Counted from the stretch's first letter, positions 1 through 6,525 are shown. The stretch is DNA of 7,033 nucleotides from Pseudomonadota bacterium (GCA_023423235.1 JAFAFY010000418.1:1-7033); one strand, 5' to 3'. Numbers and translations are program-made. Notes: generated by a model not told the origin, from the letters alone.

Positions 1-189
1 CTGTGGCCCACGCGCTGGCGCTGGCCGGCGATCGCGGCGATGGCGGTGTTCGTGCCGATGGTCGGGCTCTCGCGCGTGTACCTGGGCGTGCATTACCCCT
101 CCGACATCCTGGCCGGCTGGTTCGCCGCGTCGGTGTGGGTCGTCGGGGTGTACTTGCTGCTGTACCCGCGGGCGCGGCAGCGCTCGTAG
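1..189 (+). CDS. PAP2-family membrane phosphatase, C-terminal fragment
   Basis: The 5' end lies outside the window; 62 codons are read in frame 1 up to TAG at 187-189. The fragment carries the third signature motif of the PAP2 (type 2 phosphatidic acid phosphatase) superfamily, SRVYLGVHYPSD, with Ser24, Arg25, His31 and Asp35 of the fragment at the SR-x5-H-x3-D spacing. In this family the histidine acts with the conserved aspartate in phosphoryl transfer. Hydrophobic stretches on either side (about residues 9-23 and 36-56) look like the last membrane helices, and a basic tail (RARQRS) ends the protein. Family members dephosphorylate lipid phosphates such as phosphatidic acid, phosphatidylglycerol phosphate or undecaprenyl pyrophosphate at the inner membrane; the substrate cannot be told from this fragment. 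The gene is convergent with the DUF2939 gene, with a repeat-filled gap between them. Confidence 0.87.
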   Translation: MWPTRWRWPAIAAMAVFVPMVGLSRVYLGVHYPSDILAGWFAASVWVVGVYLLLYPRARQRS

Positions 190-334
190 CGTCGGGTGTG
201 CCTGGGCGTTATCCCGCTCGGCGGCGGCGCGGCGCGCACCCCGCGGTCTGGTTCGACCTCAATCCACGGCCTGCATGGCAAGCGGGCCGTCTCTCACGCA
301 ACGCGAGTGGAGCGTCGCGGTGTATCGCGTGGTG

Positions 335-533
335 GCGGGATGGGTGTGGTCCTCAGCGCAGCGCTTGCTTTGCAAGTGGTTCGGCCTCTCTCGCGAATTG
401 CGGGAGAGGGGCGTTGGTGTCTCCCGCGCAGCGGGATCGGTGTGCCCTCACCCCACCACTTGCTTCGCAAGCGGTTCCCCCCTCTCCCGCATTGCGGGAG
501 AGGGGCATTGGTGTCTCCCGCATCGCGGGAGAC
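335..533. repeat. Tandem ~95 bp hairpin-rich intergenic repeat
   Basis: Two clear copies lie head to tail, roughly 335-430 and 431-526, with matching blocks offset by 94-96 bp. Each copy holds three small hairpins in the same order. The first is CTTGC/GCAAG with a 3 nt loop (364-376 and 459-471). The second is a CCTCTCCCGC/GCGGGAGAGG stem (385-409 with one mismatch; 479-505 as a perfect 12 bp stem). The third is a TCCCGC/GCGGGA stem (422-436; 513-533 as a perfect 9 bp stem). A degenerate third copy seems to precede them at about 270-334, where TGCATGGCAAG, CTCTCACGC and GCGAGTGG align with the later copies. Similar hairpins with GCGGGAGAGG arms are common between genes in Xanthomonadaceae. 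I see no convincing coding frame in this gap of about 350 bp. Confidence 0.75.
479..533 (-). terminator. Possible terminator hairpins downstream of the DUF2939 gene
   Basis: Six bases beyond the DUF2939 stop codon, the minus strand forms a 9 bp perfect stem (513-521 with 525-533, 3 nt loop). Seven bases further on it forms a 12 bp perfect stem (479-490 with 494-505, 3 nt loop). Both are strong GC hairpins and could stop or stabilise transcripts arriving from either convergent gene. Neither has a following T-run, so they are not canonical intrinsic terminators, and they are also part of the repeat array. The terminator role is an inference from position. Confidence 0.35.
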
Positions 534-539
534 GAGTAT

Positions 540-1076
540 TCAAAGGGGGAGGCGGATATCCGACAGCTGCCAGCGCAGGCCCTTGCGGGTGAGCACGAAC
601 ACGATCGGCCGCCCGCTGTCGTCGCGCACGGTGGCGGTGAAGCGCGACGGCGAGTGGTAGCGATAATGCGCATCGGCCAGCGGGTCGGGTTGCGCTGCCG
701 TGTCGTCGCCAGCAGGCAGCAGCGGCGCGCCGCCGGCCAGGCTCCAGATCCGACGCCCGCGCATCAGCGCGCTCAGTCCGACCGGATTGACCATCGCATC
801 GACCCCACTGCCCACCGCGCTGCCAGCCAGCTGCAGGCCTATCGCACCCAGCAGGCTCGACTGCACATCGGCGCCGGCCTCGCGTACCAGCATGTCCGAC
901 AGCTGCAGCCGCAGGCTCTGCCGCAACCCCGGAAAATCGACCTGCTTCGACAGCGCCCGCGAATCCTCTGCCTGGACTGCATCACGGATTGCGTTGATCG
1001 TCAGGAACGGACCGGCGGCGACGTAGGCCAGCAGCGCGGCAACGACGATGGTGGACAGCCAGGCGAGCTTTTTCAT
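540..1076 (-). CDS. DUF2939 domain-containing protein, membrane-anchored
   Basis: This 178-residue protein resembles the DUF2939 family of proteobacterial proteins of unknown function. It begins with a short basic stretch (MKKLAW) and a hydrophobic segment at about residues 5-25, which is a signal anchor or uncleaved signal peptide, so the rest is probably periplasmic. The segment after the anchor, around residues 26-60 (INAIRDAVQAEDSRALSKQV then DFPGLRQSL), is the typical family pattern: a short helix, a residue-counting 'A-x-D' turn and a VDFP-like motif. The ATG at 1076 was chosen because it starts the anchor. An open frame continues upstream to 1493, but that extension is arginine-rich and does not look like protein. 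No clear Shine-Dalgarno sequence precedes the start. A 483 bp gap separates it from the DUF2461 gene, so it probably has its own promoter. No enzymatic motif is visible and its function is unknown. Confidence 0.85.
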   Translation of the reverse strand: MKKLAWLSTIVVAALLAYVAAGPFLTINAIRDAVQAEDSRALSKQVDFPGLRQSLRLQLSDMLVREAGADVQSSLLGAIGLQLAGSAVGSGVDAMVNPVGLSALMRGRRIWSLAGGAPLLPAGDDTAAQPDPLADAHYRYHSPSRFTATVRDDSGRPIVFVLTRKGLRWQLSDIRLPL

Positions 1077-1308
1077 TGGCGACGGTGGAAACGGAGACGT
1101 CTGGATTGTCCGGTGCCAGGGCGCATCGCGGGCTGAATACCGTGCAATGGATCTGGCTGCCGGCCTCGAAGCCATGCACTTGCCACGGTAGATCGTGGTC
1201 CGCGTTCGGGTAAAAGCGCGCTCCGAAGGCGCCGAGCGAGAGGAATCCAGTGCTTGCGACTGCTGCGCGGACCAATTTCCGGGTCGCCGGGCCTGCCGGT
1301 AAGTCGCT

Positions 1309-1478
1309 GGCTCCCCGCCTGCGCGGGGACGGCGAGATGCTCGATTCAGAAGCCCATCAACACGCGATGGTCCTGCGAAAGACCGTCGCTCCCGCGCAGG
1401 CGGGAGCCGAGCGCCTTGGCTGCCGTTGCAGCGGAGCGCCTGCCGGTGCGCGATTGCGCGGTGACGACGAGTCACCGC
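1309..1478. repeat. Cluster of three related hairpin repeats in a gene-free gap
   Basis: The 483 bp between the DUF2461 and DUF2939 genes (1077-1559) holds three copies of a short GC-rich palindromic element. Copy 1 is a CCCCGC/GCGGGG stem at 1313-1328 with loop CTGC. Copy 2 is in the opposite orientation, with an 8 bp GCTCCCGC/GCGGGAGC stem at 1388-1407 and loop GCAG. Copy 3 at 1455-1478 shares 15 of 17 bases with 1320-1336 and forms its own 8 bp GCGGTGAC/GTCACCGC stem with a 5 nt loop. The CGCCTGCGCGGG-type core is a common dispersed palindrome in Xanthomonadaceae genomes and resembles REP elements. The rest of the gap, 1077-1305 and 1480-1559, shows no gene, RNA or promoter that I can support. 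Confidence 0.65.
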
Positions 1479-1559
1479 TGCTGCGATCGGCACACGTGGC
1501 GAAGCCGATGTGCGAGGCCCGCAGCTTGGCTGCGAAGCGCATCACGAAATCGCGCGCGA

Positions 1560-2246
1560 TCAGAACTCCAGGTCCAGCGCGGCGCACAGGTAGTCGACGA
1601 AGGGCCCCAGGGTCTGCAGGTCCCTGGCGACGGTCTGCCGCAGGCGTGGACCGGTCATCGCGGCGTCGTCGAGCGCGCGCCAGAACACCCAGTTGCGGTG
1701 CTTGAGGTCGTCGATGTACTCGAAATCTGCGGGGAATCCGCGCGGCGGGCGCACCAGTATCTCGCTGGTCTCGAACGCGAAGCGGCGGCGCAGTGCCGGG
1801 TCGTGCGCGGCGGCCTTCCAACTGCCGGGGTTGTCGACGATGAACTGGCGGATGCGGCGCTGGGTGGGCGGCTCGGGATGCCACAGGCCGGCACCGACGA
1901 AGCTTTCGCCCGGTTGCAGGTGCAGGTAGAACGATGGCGCGGCGACCTCGCGCCGGCGCTCGTGGAACAGCCGTGCACCCTGCCAGGATTTGTACGGCGA
2001 TTTGTCGTTGGAGAAGCGCGCGTCGCGGTAGATGCGGAACAGCGAGCCGCCCTGGGTACGCGGGTCGGCGCGGAAATGCGGGCTGACCGCGGCAAGGTCG
2101 GGCTGCAGGTCGGTGATCAGCTGCAGGAACGGCTGGCGCACGTGCGCCTCGTAGTCGGCCTTGTGCGCGGCGAACCAGGTCTTGTCGTTGTTGCGGGCCA
2201 GGCCGCGGAGGAACTTGAAGCTCTTGTCGCTGAAGTAGGTGGTCAT
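1560..2246 (-). CDS. DUF2461 domain-containing protein (TIGR02453 type)
   Basis: This 228-residue protein matches the DUF2461 family along its whole length, which is the usual family size. Recognisable blocks are the N-terminal FxFLxxLxxNNDKxWF pattern (residues 10-25), the central SLFRIYRDARFSNDKSPYK segment (68-86), which is the most conserved part of the family, and SFYLHLQPGESFVGAGLWHP (105-124). A region near residues 159-190 (ETSEILVRPPRGF, then HRNWVFWRAL) also fits the family. No signal peptide or membrane segment is seen, so the protein is likely cytoplasmic. No biochemical function is established for the family as far as I know, and no metal or nucleotide motif is obvious. The ATG at 2246 overlaps the sbcB stop codon as ATGA, which fixes the start. 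There is no Shine-Dalgarno sequence, so its translation probably depends on ribosomes ending sbcB. Confidence 0.92.
   Translation of the reverse strand: MTTYFSDKSFKFLRGLARNNDKTWFAAHKADYEAHVRQPFLQLITDLQPDLAAVSPHFRADPRTQGGSLFRIYRDARFSNDKSPYKSWQGARLFHERRREVAAPSFYLHLQPGESFVGAGLWHPEPPTQRRIRQFIVDNPGSWKAAAHDPALRRRFAFETSEILVRPPRGFPADFEYIDDLKHRNWVFWRALDDAAMTGPRLRQTVARDLQTLGPFVDYLCAALDLEF
2243..2246 (-). promoter_or_regulatory. ATGA stop-start overlap coupling sbcB to the DUF2461 gene
   Basis: On the minus strand the DUF2461 start codon (2246-2244) and the sbcB stop codon TGA (2245-2243) share two bases as ATGA. The bases just upstream, within sbcB codons for a threonine-alanine tail, contain no purine-rich ribosome binding site. 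This arrangement is the classical signature of translational coupling by termination and reinitiation; the coupling itself is inferred. Confidence 0.7.
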
Positions 2247-3700
2247 GCTGCGGTCGTGGTGGTGAGTTGCGCCTGCAGGCCGCGGCCCCAGTCGCCGAGG
2301 GCGTCGAGCAGTGCGCGTCTGTGGAGGTCGTCTGGATTGTCGAGGCGCAATGCGTCGATCTGCGTGAAGTAGTCGGGCAGGCTCTGTTCCGACAGCGCCG
2401 TGCCGAGCGCCAGGCGCGCGCGGCGGTAGTCGTCCCAGCGCGCGTGTTCCTCGGCGCTCAGGGTGTCGGGCCAGTTGCGCGCGCGGTAGCGGAACAGCAG
2501 TTCGGGCAGGCGCGGGTCGCTGAAGCCGAAATCGCGCGTGCCCAGCTGCGCCGGCGCGGTCGCGCGTACCTGCGCGCAGCGGCGGCGGTCACCGTCGCCG
2601 ATGAAACCGTCGTAGAGCGACGCATCGACATCGGACGGCGCGTACTCGCGCTCCAGCGCATAGACCCGGCGGATCTTCTCGGCCAGCGCGGGGCCGACGC
2701 TGCGCAGGCGTTCGGCGCGGGACTCGACCACGGCCGGATCGATCGACAGCCGCTGCAGGTCGGCCTCGCGCAGGTGGTCCCAGGCCACCAGCACAGGACA
2801 GCGGTTGCTGTGCACTTCCTTCAGCGGCACCCGGCGCACGCCCTCGGGCAGGTCGGCGCTGCGCACGAACAGCCGCGCGGCGATGGTGTCGGCGTCGAGG
2901 TCGAGCAGGGCATCGGGTTCCTCGCCCGCGTCGAACACGATCACCCGGCTGTCGATCTTCGGGTGCCGCGCCAATGGCAGCACCGGCGCCGCGCACAGGC
3001 GCGCGGCGGGATAACGCTGCGAGATGTGCAGCACCGGGGTCATGGCGATGGTGTCGAGCATCGACGCGGCATGGCGCTTGTCGCGCAGCCGGGCGGCGTA
3101 GTCCCACAGTCGCGGCTGGGCGTTGCGGAACAGGCGGGCGATGCCGATCAGTGCGCGCACGTCCGACAGCGCCTCGTGGGCATCGCCCTGGCGCACGCCA
3201 TTGGCCTCGGCCAGGTGTTCGAGCTTGAACGAAGTCGCGCCGTCCTCGCGCTTCGGCCAGACCAGGCCCTCGGGGCGCAACGCATGCGCCAGGCGCATGA
3301 CGTCGAGCAGGTCCCAGCGCGAGTTGCCGCCGCGCCATTCGCGTTCGTAGGGATCGAAGAAGTTGCGGAACAGGCCGAAGCGGACGAACTCGTCGTCGAA
3401 ACGCAGCGAGTTGTAGCCCAGCGTGCAGGTTTTCGGCCGCGCCATTTCCTCGTTGATGCGCGCGAGGGCATCGGCCTCGTTGATGCCGTCGCGCAGCGCG
3501 GCCTGCGGCGTGATGCCGGTGATCAGGGTGGCGACCGGTGAGGGCAGCAGGTCGTCGGCCGGGCGCACGAACAGATCGATGGGCTCCTCGATCTCGTTGA
3601 GCTGTGCATCGGTGCGGATCGCCGCAAACTGGGCGATGCGGCTGCGCCGCGGGTCGGCACCGAAGGTTTCCAAATCGTAGAAAAGAAAACTCTCGGTCAC
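2243..3700 (-). CDS. sbcB: Exodeoxyribonuclease I (SbcB)
   Basis: This 485-residue protein is exonuclease I, which degrades single-stranded DNA from the 3' end and acts in recombination, mismatch repair and removal of 3' overhangs. The N-terminal DEDDh nuclease domain is complete. Its catalytic residues are Asp9 and Glu11 in FYDLETFG, Asp102 in SLRFDDEF, and His175 with Asp180 in DAHEALSDVRALIG. All sit six residues earlier than the E. coli positions I recall (15, 17, 108, 181, 186). The SH3-like and C-terminal helical regions follow, including LLFRYRARNWPDTLSAEE at 401-418, and total length is close to E. coli's 475. The GTG at 3700 was chosen because the family starts right before SFLFYDLETFG and no ATG is available there. 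The frame stays open upstream to 4123 inside kmo, but that extension is low-complexity and unlike the family. A TGGGG tract lies eight bases before the GTG. It is preceded by kmo and 106 bp without a gene. Confidence 0.96.
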   Translation of the reverse strand: MTESFLFYDLETFGADPRRSRIAQFAAIRTDAQLNEIEEPIDLFVRPADDLLPSPVATLITGITPQAALRDGINEADALARINEEMARPKTCTLGYNSLRFDDEFVRFGLFRNFFDPYEREWRGGNSRWDLLDVMRLAHALRPEGLVWPKREDGATSFKLEHLAEANGVRQGDAHEALSDVRALIGIARLFRNAQPRLWDYAARLRDKRHAASMLDTIAMTPVLHISQRYPAARLCAAPVLPLARHPKIDSRVIVFDAGEEPDALLDLDADTIAARLFVRSADLPEGVRRVPLKEVHSNRCPVLVAWDHLREADLQRLSIDPAVVESRAERLRSVGPALAEKIRRVYALEREYAPSDVDASLYDGFIGDGDRRRCAQVRATAPAQLGTRDFGFSDPRLPELLFRYRARNWPDTLSAEEHARWDDYRRARLALGTALSEQSLPDYFTQIDALRLDNPDDLHRRALLDALGDWGRGLQAQLTTTTAA

Positions 3701-3708
3701 GAACCGTG

Positions 3709-3713
3709 CCCCA
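3709..3713 (-). promoter_or_regulatory. Putative ribosome binding site for the sbcB GTG start
   Basis: On the minus strand a TGGGG tract ends eight bases before the GTG at 3700. It is only a partial match to the Shine-Dalgarno consensus, but its spacing is right. It supports the GTG start over the long upstream open frame. In the rest of the 3701-3806 gap I see short imperfect palindromes around 3727-3765 and no convincing promoter or terminator. Confidence 0.4.
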
Positions 3714-3806
3714 GGCCATTCGTTGCTGCCGGCCGTTGCGACGGCATCGTTGATTCCGCCGACGGCGAAATCGTCGGGGCGCGATCGTGGGAAAGAAGAA
3801 TCCAGC

Positions 3807-5165
3807 TCACGTACGCGCCTCCGCCAGCGGTTCCAGCGCAGCCAGTACCTCGCGGTCGAGCGCGGCCCAGTCCAGCGCGTCGAGCGCATCGATGCCTGCG
3901 GTCGCACGCTGCAGGATGCCGCGCTGCAGCTCGCTGCGGTGCAGGGCGGTGGCGTAGGGGATGCGCATGAAGGTGACCATGGCGTAGTGCGGGACGAAAC
4001 GGGTGGGGTGGCGGGCCTGCAGCTGCAGTTCCAGCGCGCGCTGCAGCAGGTAGTCGGGATCGTCGACCCGGTCGCGCATCTCGTGGTAGTTCTCCAGCGC
4101 CATCTGCTGGATCGCCCGCGCATTGGGCTTGCGCTCGGCCTGGAACGCGGCGAACGCGGTGGCCGGGTCCGTCGCGGCGTCCAGGTGCGCGGCCAGCGCC
4201 ACGCAATCCTCGAACGCGCAGTTCATGCCCTGGCCGTGGAACGGCACCATCGCGTGCGCGGCGTCGCCGATCAGCACCGCCTGGCCGCCCAGGTGCCAGC
4301 GTTCCAGGTACAGCGTGGCCAGCAGGCCGATGGGGTTGTCGTCGAAATCGCCAACGAGGTCCGGGATCAGCGGCACCGCATCGGGGAACTCGCGCTGGAA
4401 GAACGCCAGCGCCTGGGCGCCGTCGGTGATCGTTTCGAAGCTGGGGTACGCGCCTTCGTGCGGCATGAACAGCGTTACCGTGAAGGTGCGCTCGTCGTTG
4501 GGCAGTGCGATGCACATGTAGTGGCCGCGGGGCCAGATGTGCAGCGCATTGGGTTCGATCTGGAAGCCGCCGTCGTAACCGGGCGGGATTTCCAGCTCCT
4601 TGTAGCCGTGGTCGAGCCAGTCGGTGCGTTCGCCCAGGTCGCTGCGCTGCATCATCTGCGCGCGCAGTGTCGAGCCTGCGCCGTCGGCGCCGATCAGCAG
4701 CTGGAAATGGTGTTCGTGTTCGGCCAGGTCGCCCTTGAGCCAGAGCGTGGACGCGGGGAAATCGACCCGGTCCAGGCGGCGGTCGAAGTGCAGGCGCACG
4801 CCCGCGGCCTCGGCGGCGTCGAGCATCACCACGTTGAGATCACCGCGGTTGATCGACCAGATCACCTCGCTGTCGTCGCGCCCGTAGCGTTGCAGCTGCG
4901 GCGTGCCGGACAACGGGTGCACCATGCGTCCACGCATCATCACCGCCTGCTGCAGCACGTTGCCGTCCACGCCGGCCTGGCGCAGCGCATGCAGGCCGCG
5001 TTCGGCCAGCGCCAGGTTGATCGAGCGACCGCCCGCGTAGCCGAACTGGCGTGGGTCGCCGCGGCGCTCGAACACGTCCACCTGCCAGCCGCGCTGCGCC
5101 AGCAGGATCGCCTGCAGCGCGCCGGCAAGGCCCGCGCCGATGATGGTGACGTGGTGCGTGGTCAT
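3807..5165 (-). CDS. kmo: Kynurenine 3-monooxygenase
   Basis: This 452-residue flavoprotein hydroxylates L-kynurenine to 3-hydroxykynurenine using NADPH and O2. The FAD-binding Rossmann motif IIGAGLAG is at residues 8-15. The GADGAGS motif, which helps bind FAD and NADPH in group A flavin monooxygenases, is at 159-165. The second FAD motif, GDAAHAMVPFHGQGMNCAFEDC, begins at 300. Arg80, Tyr94, Phe309, His310, Asn359, Glu362 and Tyr394 sit in the contexts of the substrate-pocket residues known from the Pseudomonas fluorescens enzyme (R84, Y98, F319, H320, N369, E372, Y404 as I recall them), so the protein looks active. Bacterial enzymes lack the C-terminal membrane anchor of the eukaryotic ones, and none is seen here, so it is probably soluble. 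The ATG at 5165 starts directly before the Rossmann strand; a GGAG lies ten bases upstream. It follows kynU by 52 bp, in the same operon. Confidence 0.97.
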   Translation of the reverse strand: MTTHHVTIIGAGLAGALQAILLAQRGWQVDVFERRGDPRQFGYAGGRSINLALAERGLHALRQAGVDGNVLQQAVMMRGRMVHPLSGTPQLQRYGRDDSEVIWSINRGDLNVVMLDAAEAAGVRLHFDRRLDRVDFPASTLWLKGDLAEHEHHFQLLIGADGAGSTLRAQMMQRSDLGERTDWLDHGYKELEIPPGYDGGFQIEPNALHIWPRGHYMCIALPNDERTFTVTLFMPHEGAYPSFETITDGAQALAFFQREFPDAVPLIPDLVGDFDDNPIGLLATLYLERWHLGGQAVLIGDAAHAMVPFHGQGMNCAFEDCVALAAHLDAATDPATAFAAFQAERKPNARAIQQMALENYHEMRDRVDDPDYLLQRALELQLQARHPTRFVPHYAMVTFMRIPYATALHRSELQRGILQRATAGIDALDALDWAALDREVLAALEPLAEART

Positions 5166-5185
5166 GCGGGGATGCTCCGGTCACG

Positions 5186-5217
5186 GCCTGCACCACGCGG
5201 CGCCTGCAGCACGCAGC
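5186..5217. repeat. 16 bp tandem duplication between kynU and kmo
   Basis: Two adjacent 16 bp units, 5186-5201 and 5202-5217, match at 14 of 16 positions (GCCTGCACCACGCGGC and GCCTGCAGCACGCAGC on the plus strand). The second unit abuts the kynU stop codon exactly at 5218, and together the two units fill 32 of the 52 bp intercistronic space. The unit looks like a local slippage duplication; no function is evident. Confidence 0.6.
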
Positions 5218-6498
5218 TCATGCCTGCCGCCAGTGCAGCACCGCGCGGACGAAGCGCAGGATGTCGGCGTGGCTGTTGTACAGCGGCGCCGGCGAGATGC
5301 GGATCACGTCGGGCTCGCGCCAGTCGCCGAGTACGCCTTGCGCGGCCAGCGATTCGAACAGCGCGCGTCCCTGGTCGCGGCCGCCGCGCACGCGCAGCGA
5401 CAGTTGCGCGCCGCGCTGCGCGGGTTCGGCCGGTGTCACGATCTCCAGCACCTCGCCAAGCTGGGCGTGGATCAGCGCTTCCAGGTAGCCGGTCAGCAGC
5501 TGCGACTTGCGCCGCAGCGCCGGCATGCCGGCCTCGGTGAACAGGTCGAGAGAGGCGCGCAGCGGCGCCAGCGCGAGGATCGGCGGATTGCTGAGCTGCC
5601 AGCCGTCGGCGCCGGGCGTGGGCTGGAAGTGCGGGCCCATCTGGAAGCGGGTGGTGGCCTCGTGGCCCCACCAGCCGGCGAACCGCGGCCGAGTGGTCTG
5701 CGCATGACGGGCGTGCACGAAGGCACCGGCCACCGCGCCCGGGCCGGCGTTCAAGTACTTGTAGTGGCACCACACGGCGAAATCGGCGCCGCTGTCGTGC
5801 AACTGCAGCGGCAGGTTGCCGGCGGCGTGCGCCAGGTCGAAACCGACCACCGCGCCTGCGGCATGGCCCTGGCGCACGATCTCGGCCAGGTCGAAGGCCT
5901 GCCCGGTGCGGTACTGCACGCCCGGCCACAGCACCAGCGCCAGGCGCGGGCCGTGCGTGGCGATCGCGGCCTCGATCGCCGCCGTCGAGAACAGCCCGCC
6001 GGGCAGGTCGGGGGCCAGTTCGATCAGGTCGGTGTCGGGGGCGAAGCCGTGGAAGCGCAGCTGCGATTCGACCGCGTAGCGGTCCGACGGAAACGCGCCG
6101 GCCTCGATCAGGATCGCCGGGCGCTCGCGCGTGGGCCGGTAGAAGCTGACCATCAGCAGATGCAGGTTGGCGGTCAGCGAGTTCATCGCCACCACTTCCG
6201 ATGGCTGCGCGCCGACCACCTCGGCCAGTTGGTCGCCGACCAGCGCGTGATAGGTCATCCACTGCGAATTGCCGCGGAAATGGCCCTCGACCGCCTCCAT
6301 CGCCCACTTGTCCAGCACGTCCTCGACCTGCGCGCGCGCGCCGCGCGGCTGCAGGCCCAGCGAATTGCCGACGAAATAGGCCTGCTCGACCTCGCCGAAG
6401 CGCGGGATGTGGAACTGCGCGCGGAACCGCGCCAGCGGGTCGGCGGCATCGGCAGTGGCGGCGTAGTCGTCTGAGAACAGGGTCTGGTGGTCGGTCAT
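5218..6498 (-). CDS. kynU: Kynureninase
   Basis: This 426-residue PLP enzyme of fold type I (aspartate aminotransferase superfamily) hydrolyses 3-hydroxykynurenine to 3-hydroxyanthranilate and alanine, and can also use kynurenine to give anthranilate. The Schiff-base lysine is Lys247 in WCHYKYLNAGPG. Asp221 in GFDLAHAAGN is the residue expected to bind the pyridine nitrogen. FPSDRYAVESQ (136-146), YFVGNSLGL (41-49), GWWGH (275-279) and QLSNPPI (301-307) are other family blocks around the cofactor and substrate. Length fits bacterial kynureninases (about 416-430). The ATG at 6498 (MTDHQTLFS) was chosen; the frame stays open upstream to 6615, but that part overlaps the ACMSD gene and is not family-like. 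No good Shine-Dalgarno sequence precedes it. ACMSD ends 67 bp upstream and kmo starts 52 bp downstream. KMO supplies its substrate, and its product feeds a ring-cleaving dioxygenase not in the window. Confidence 0.97.
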   Translation of the reverse strand: MTDHQTLFSDDYAATADAADPLARFRAQFHIPRFGEVEQAYFVGNSLGLQPRGARAQVEDVLDKWAMEAVEGHFRGNSQWMTYHALVGDQLAEVVGAQPSEVVAMNSLTANLHLLMVSFYRPTRERPAILIEAGAFPSDRYAVESQLRFHGFAPDTDLIELAPDLPGGLFSTAAIEAAIATHGPRLALVLWPGVQYRTGQAFDLAEIVRQGHAAGAVVGFDLAHAAGNLPLQLHDSGADFAVWCHYKYLNAGPGAVAGAFVHARHAQTTRPRFAGWWGHEATTRFQMGPHFQPTPGADGWQLSNPPILALAPLRASLDLFTEAGMPALRRKSQLLTGYLEALIHAQLGEVLEIVTPAEPAQRGAQLSLRVRGGRDQGRALFESLAAQGVLGDWREPDVIRISPAPLYNSHADILRFVRAVLHWRQA

Positions 6499-6525
6499 TC
6501 GGATCGGTCGTCGATGTGTCGGAAT

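Noticed and set aside
335..533. CRISPR array
   Set aside because: The repeated units are adjacent ~95 bp copies with internal hairpins. There are no short repeats separated by unique spacers and no cas genes.
3..1136. Plus-strand frame of 377 codons at the left end
   Set aside because: It runs through the PAP2 gene in the wrong frame, through the repeat array and antisense to the DUF2939 gene, so it cannot be one protein.
1140..1260. A tRNA or small RNA in the lower-GC stretch upstream of the DUF2939 gene
   Set aside because: No cloverleaf, no T-loop consensus and no promoter-terminator pair could be found.
1077..1493. N-terminal extension of the DUF2939 gene to ATG 1493
   Set aside because: The extension is arginine-rich, crosses the palindromic repeats and would bury the membrane anchor; ATG 1076 directly precedes the anchor.
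2267..3541. Long plus-strand frame of 424 codons opposite sbcB
   Set aside because: It is the antisense shadow of a high-GC gene: composition is rich in Arg, Ala, Val and Gln with no family motif, while the minus strand encodes complete exonuclease I.
3723..5540. Plus-strand frame of 605 codons opposite kmo and part of kynU
   Set aside because: It spans the boundary of two unmistakable minus-strand genes and has no recognisable domain. Strong third-position GC bias creates long antisense frames.
5140..6474. Plus-strand frame of 444 codons opposite kynU
   Set aside because: It is a shadow of kynU, made of low-complexity residues without a conserved motif.
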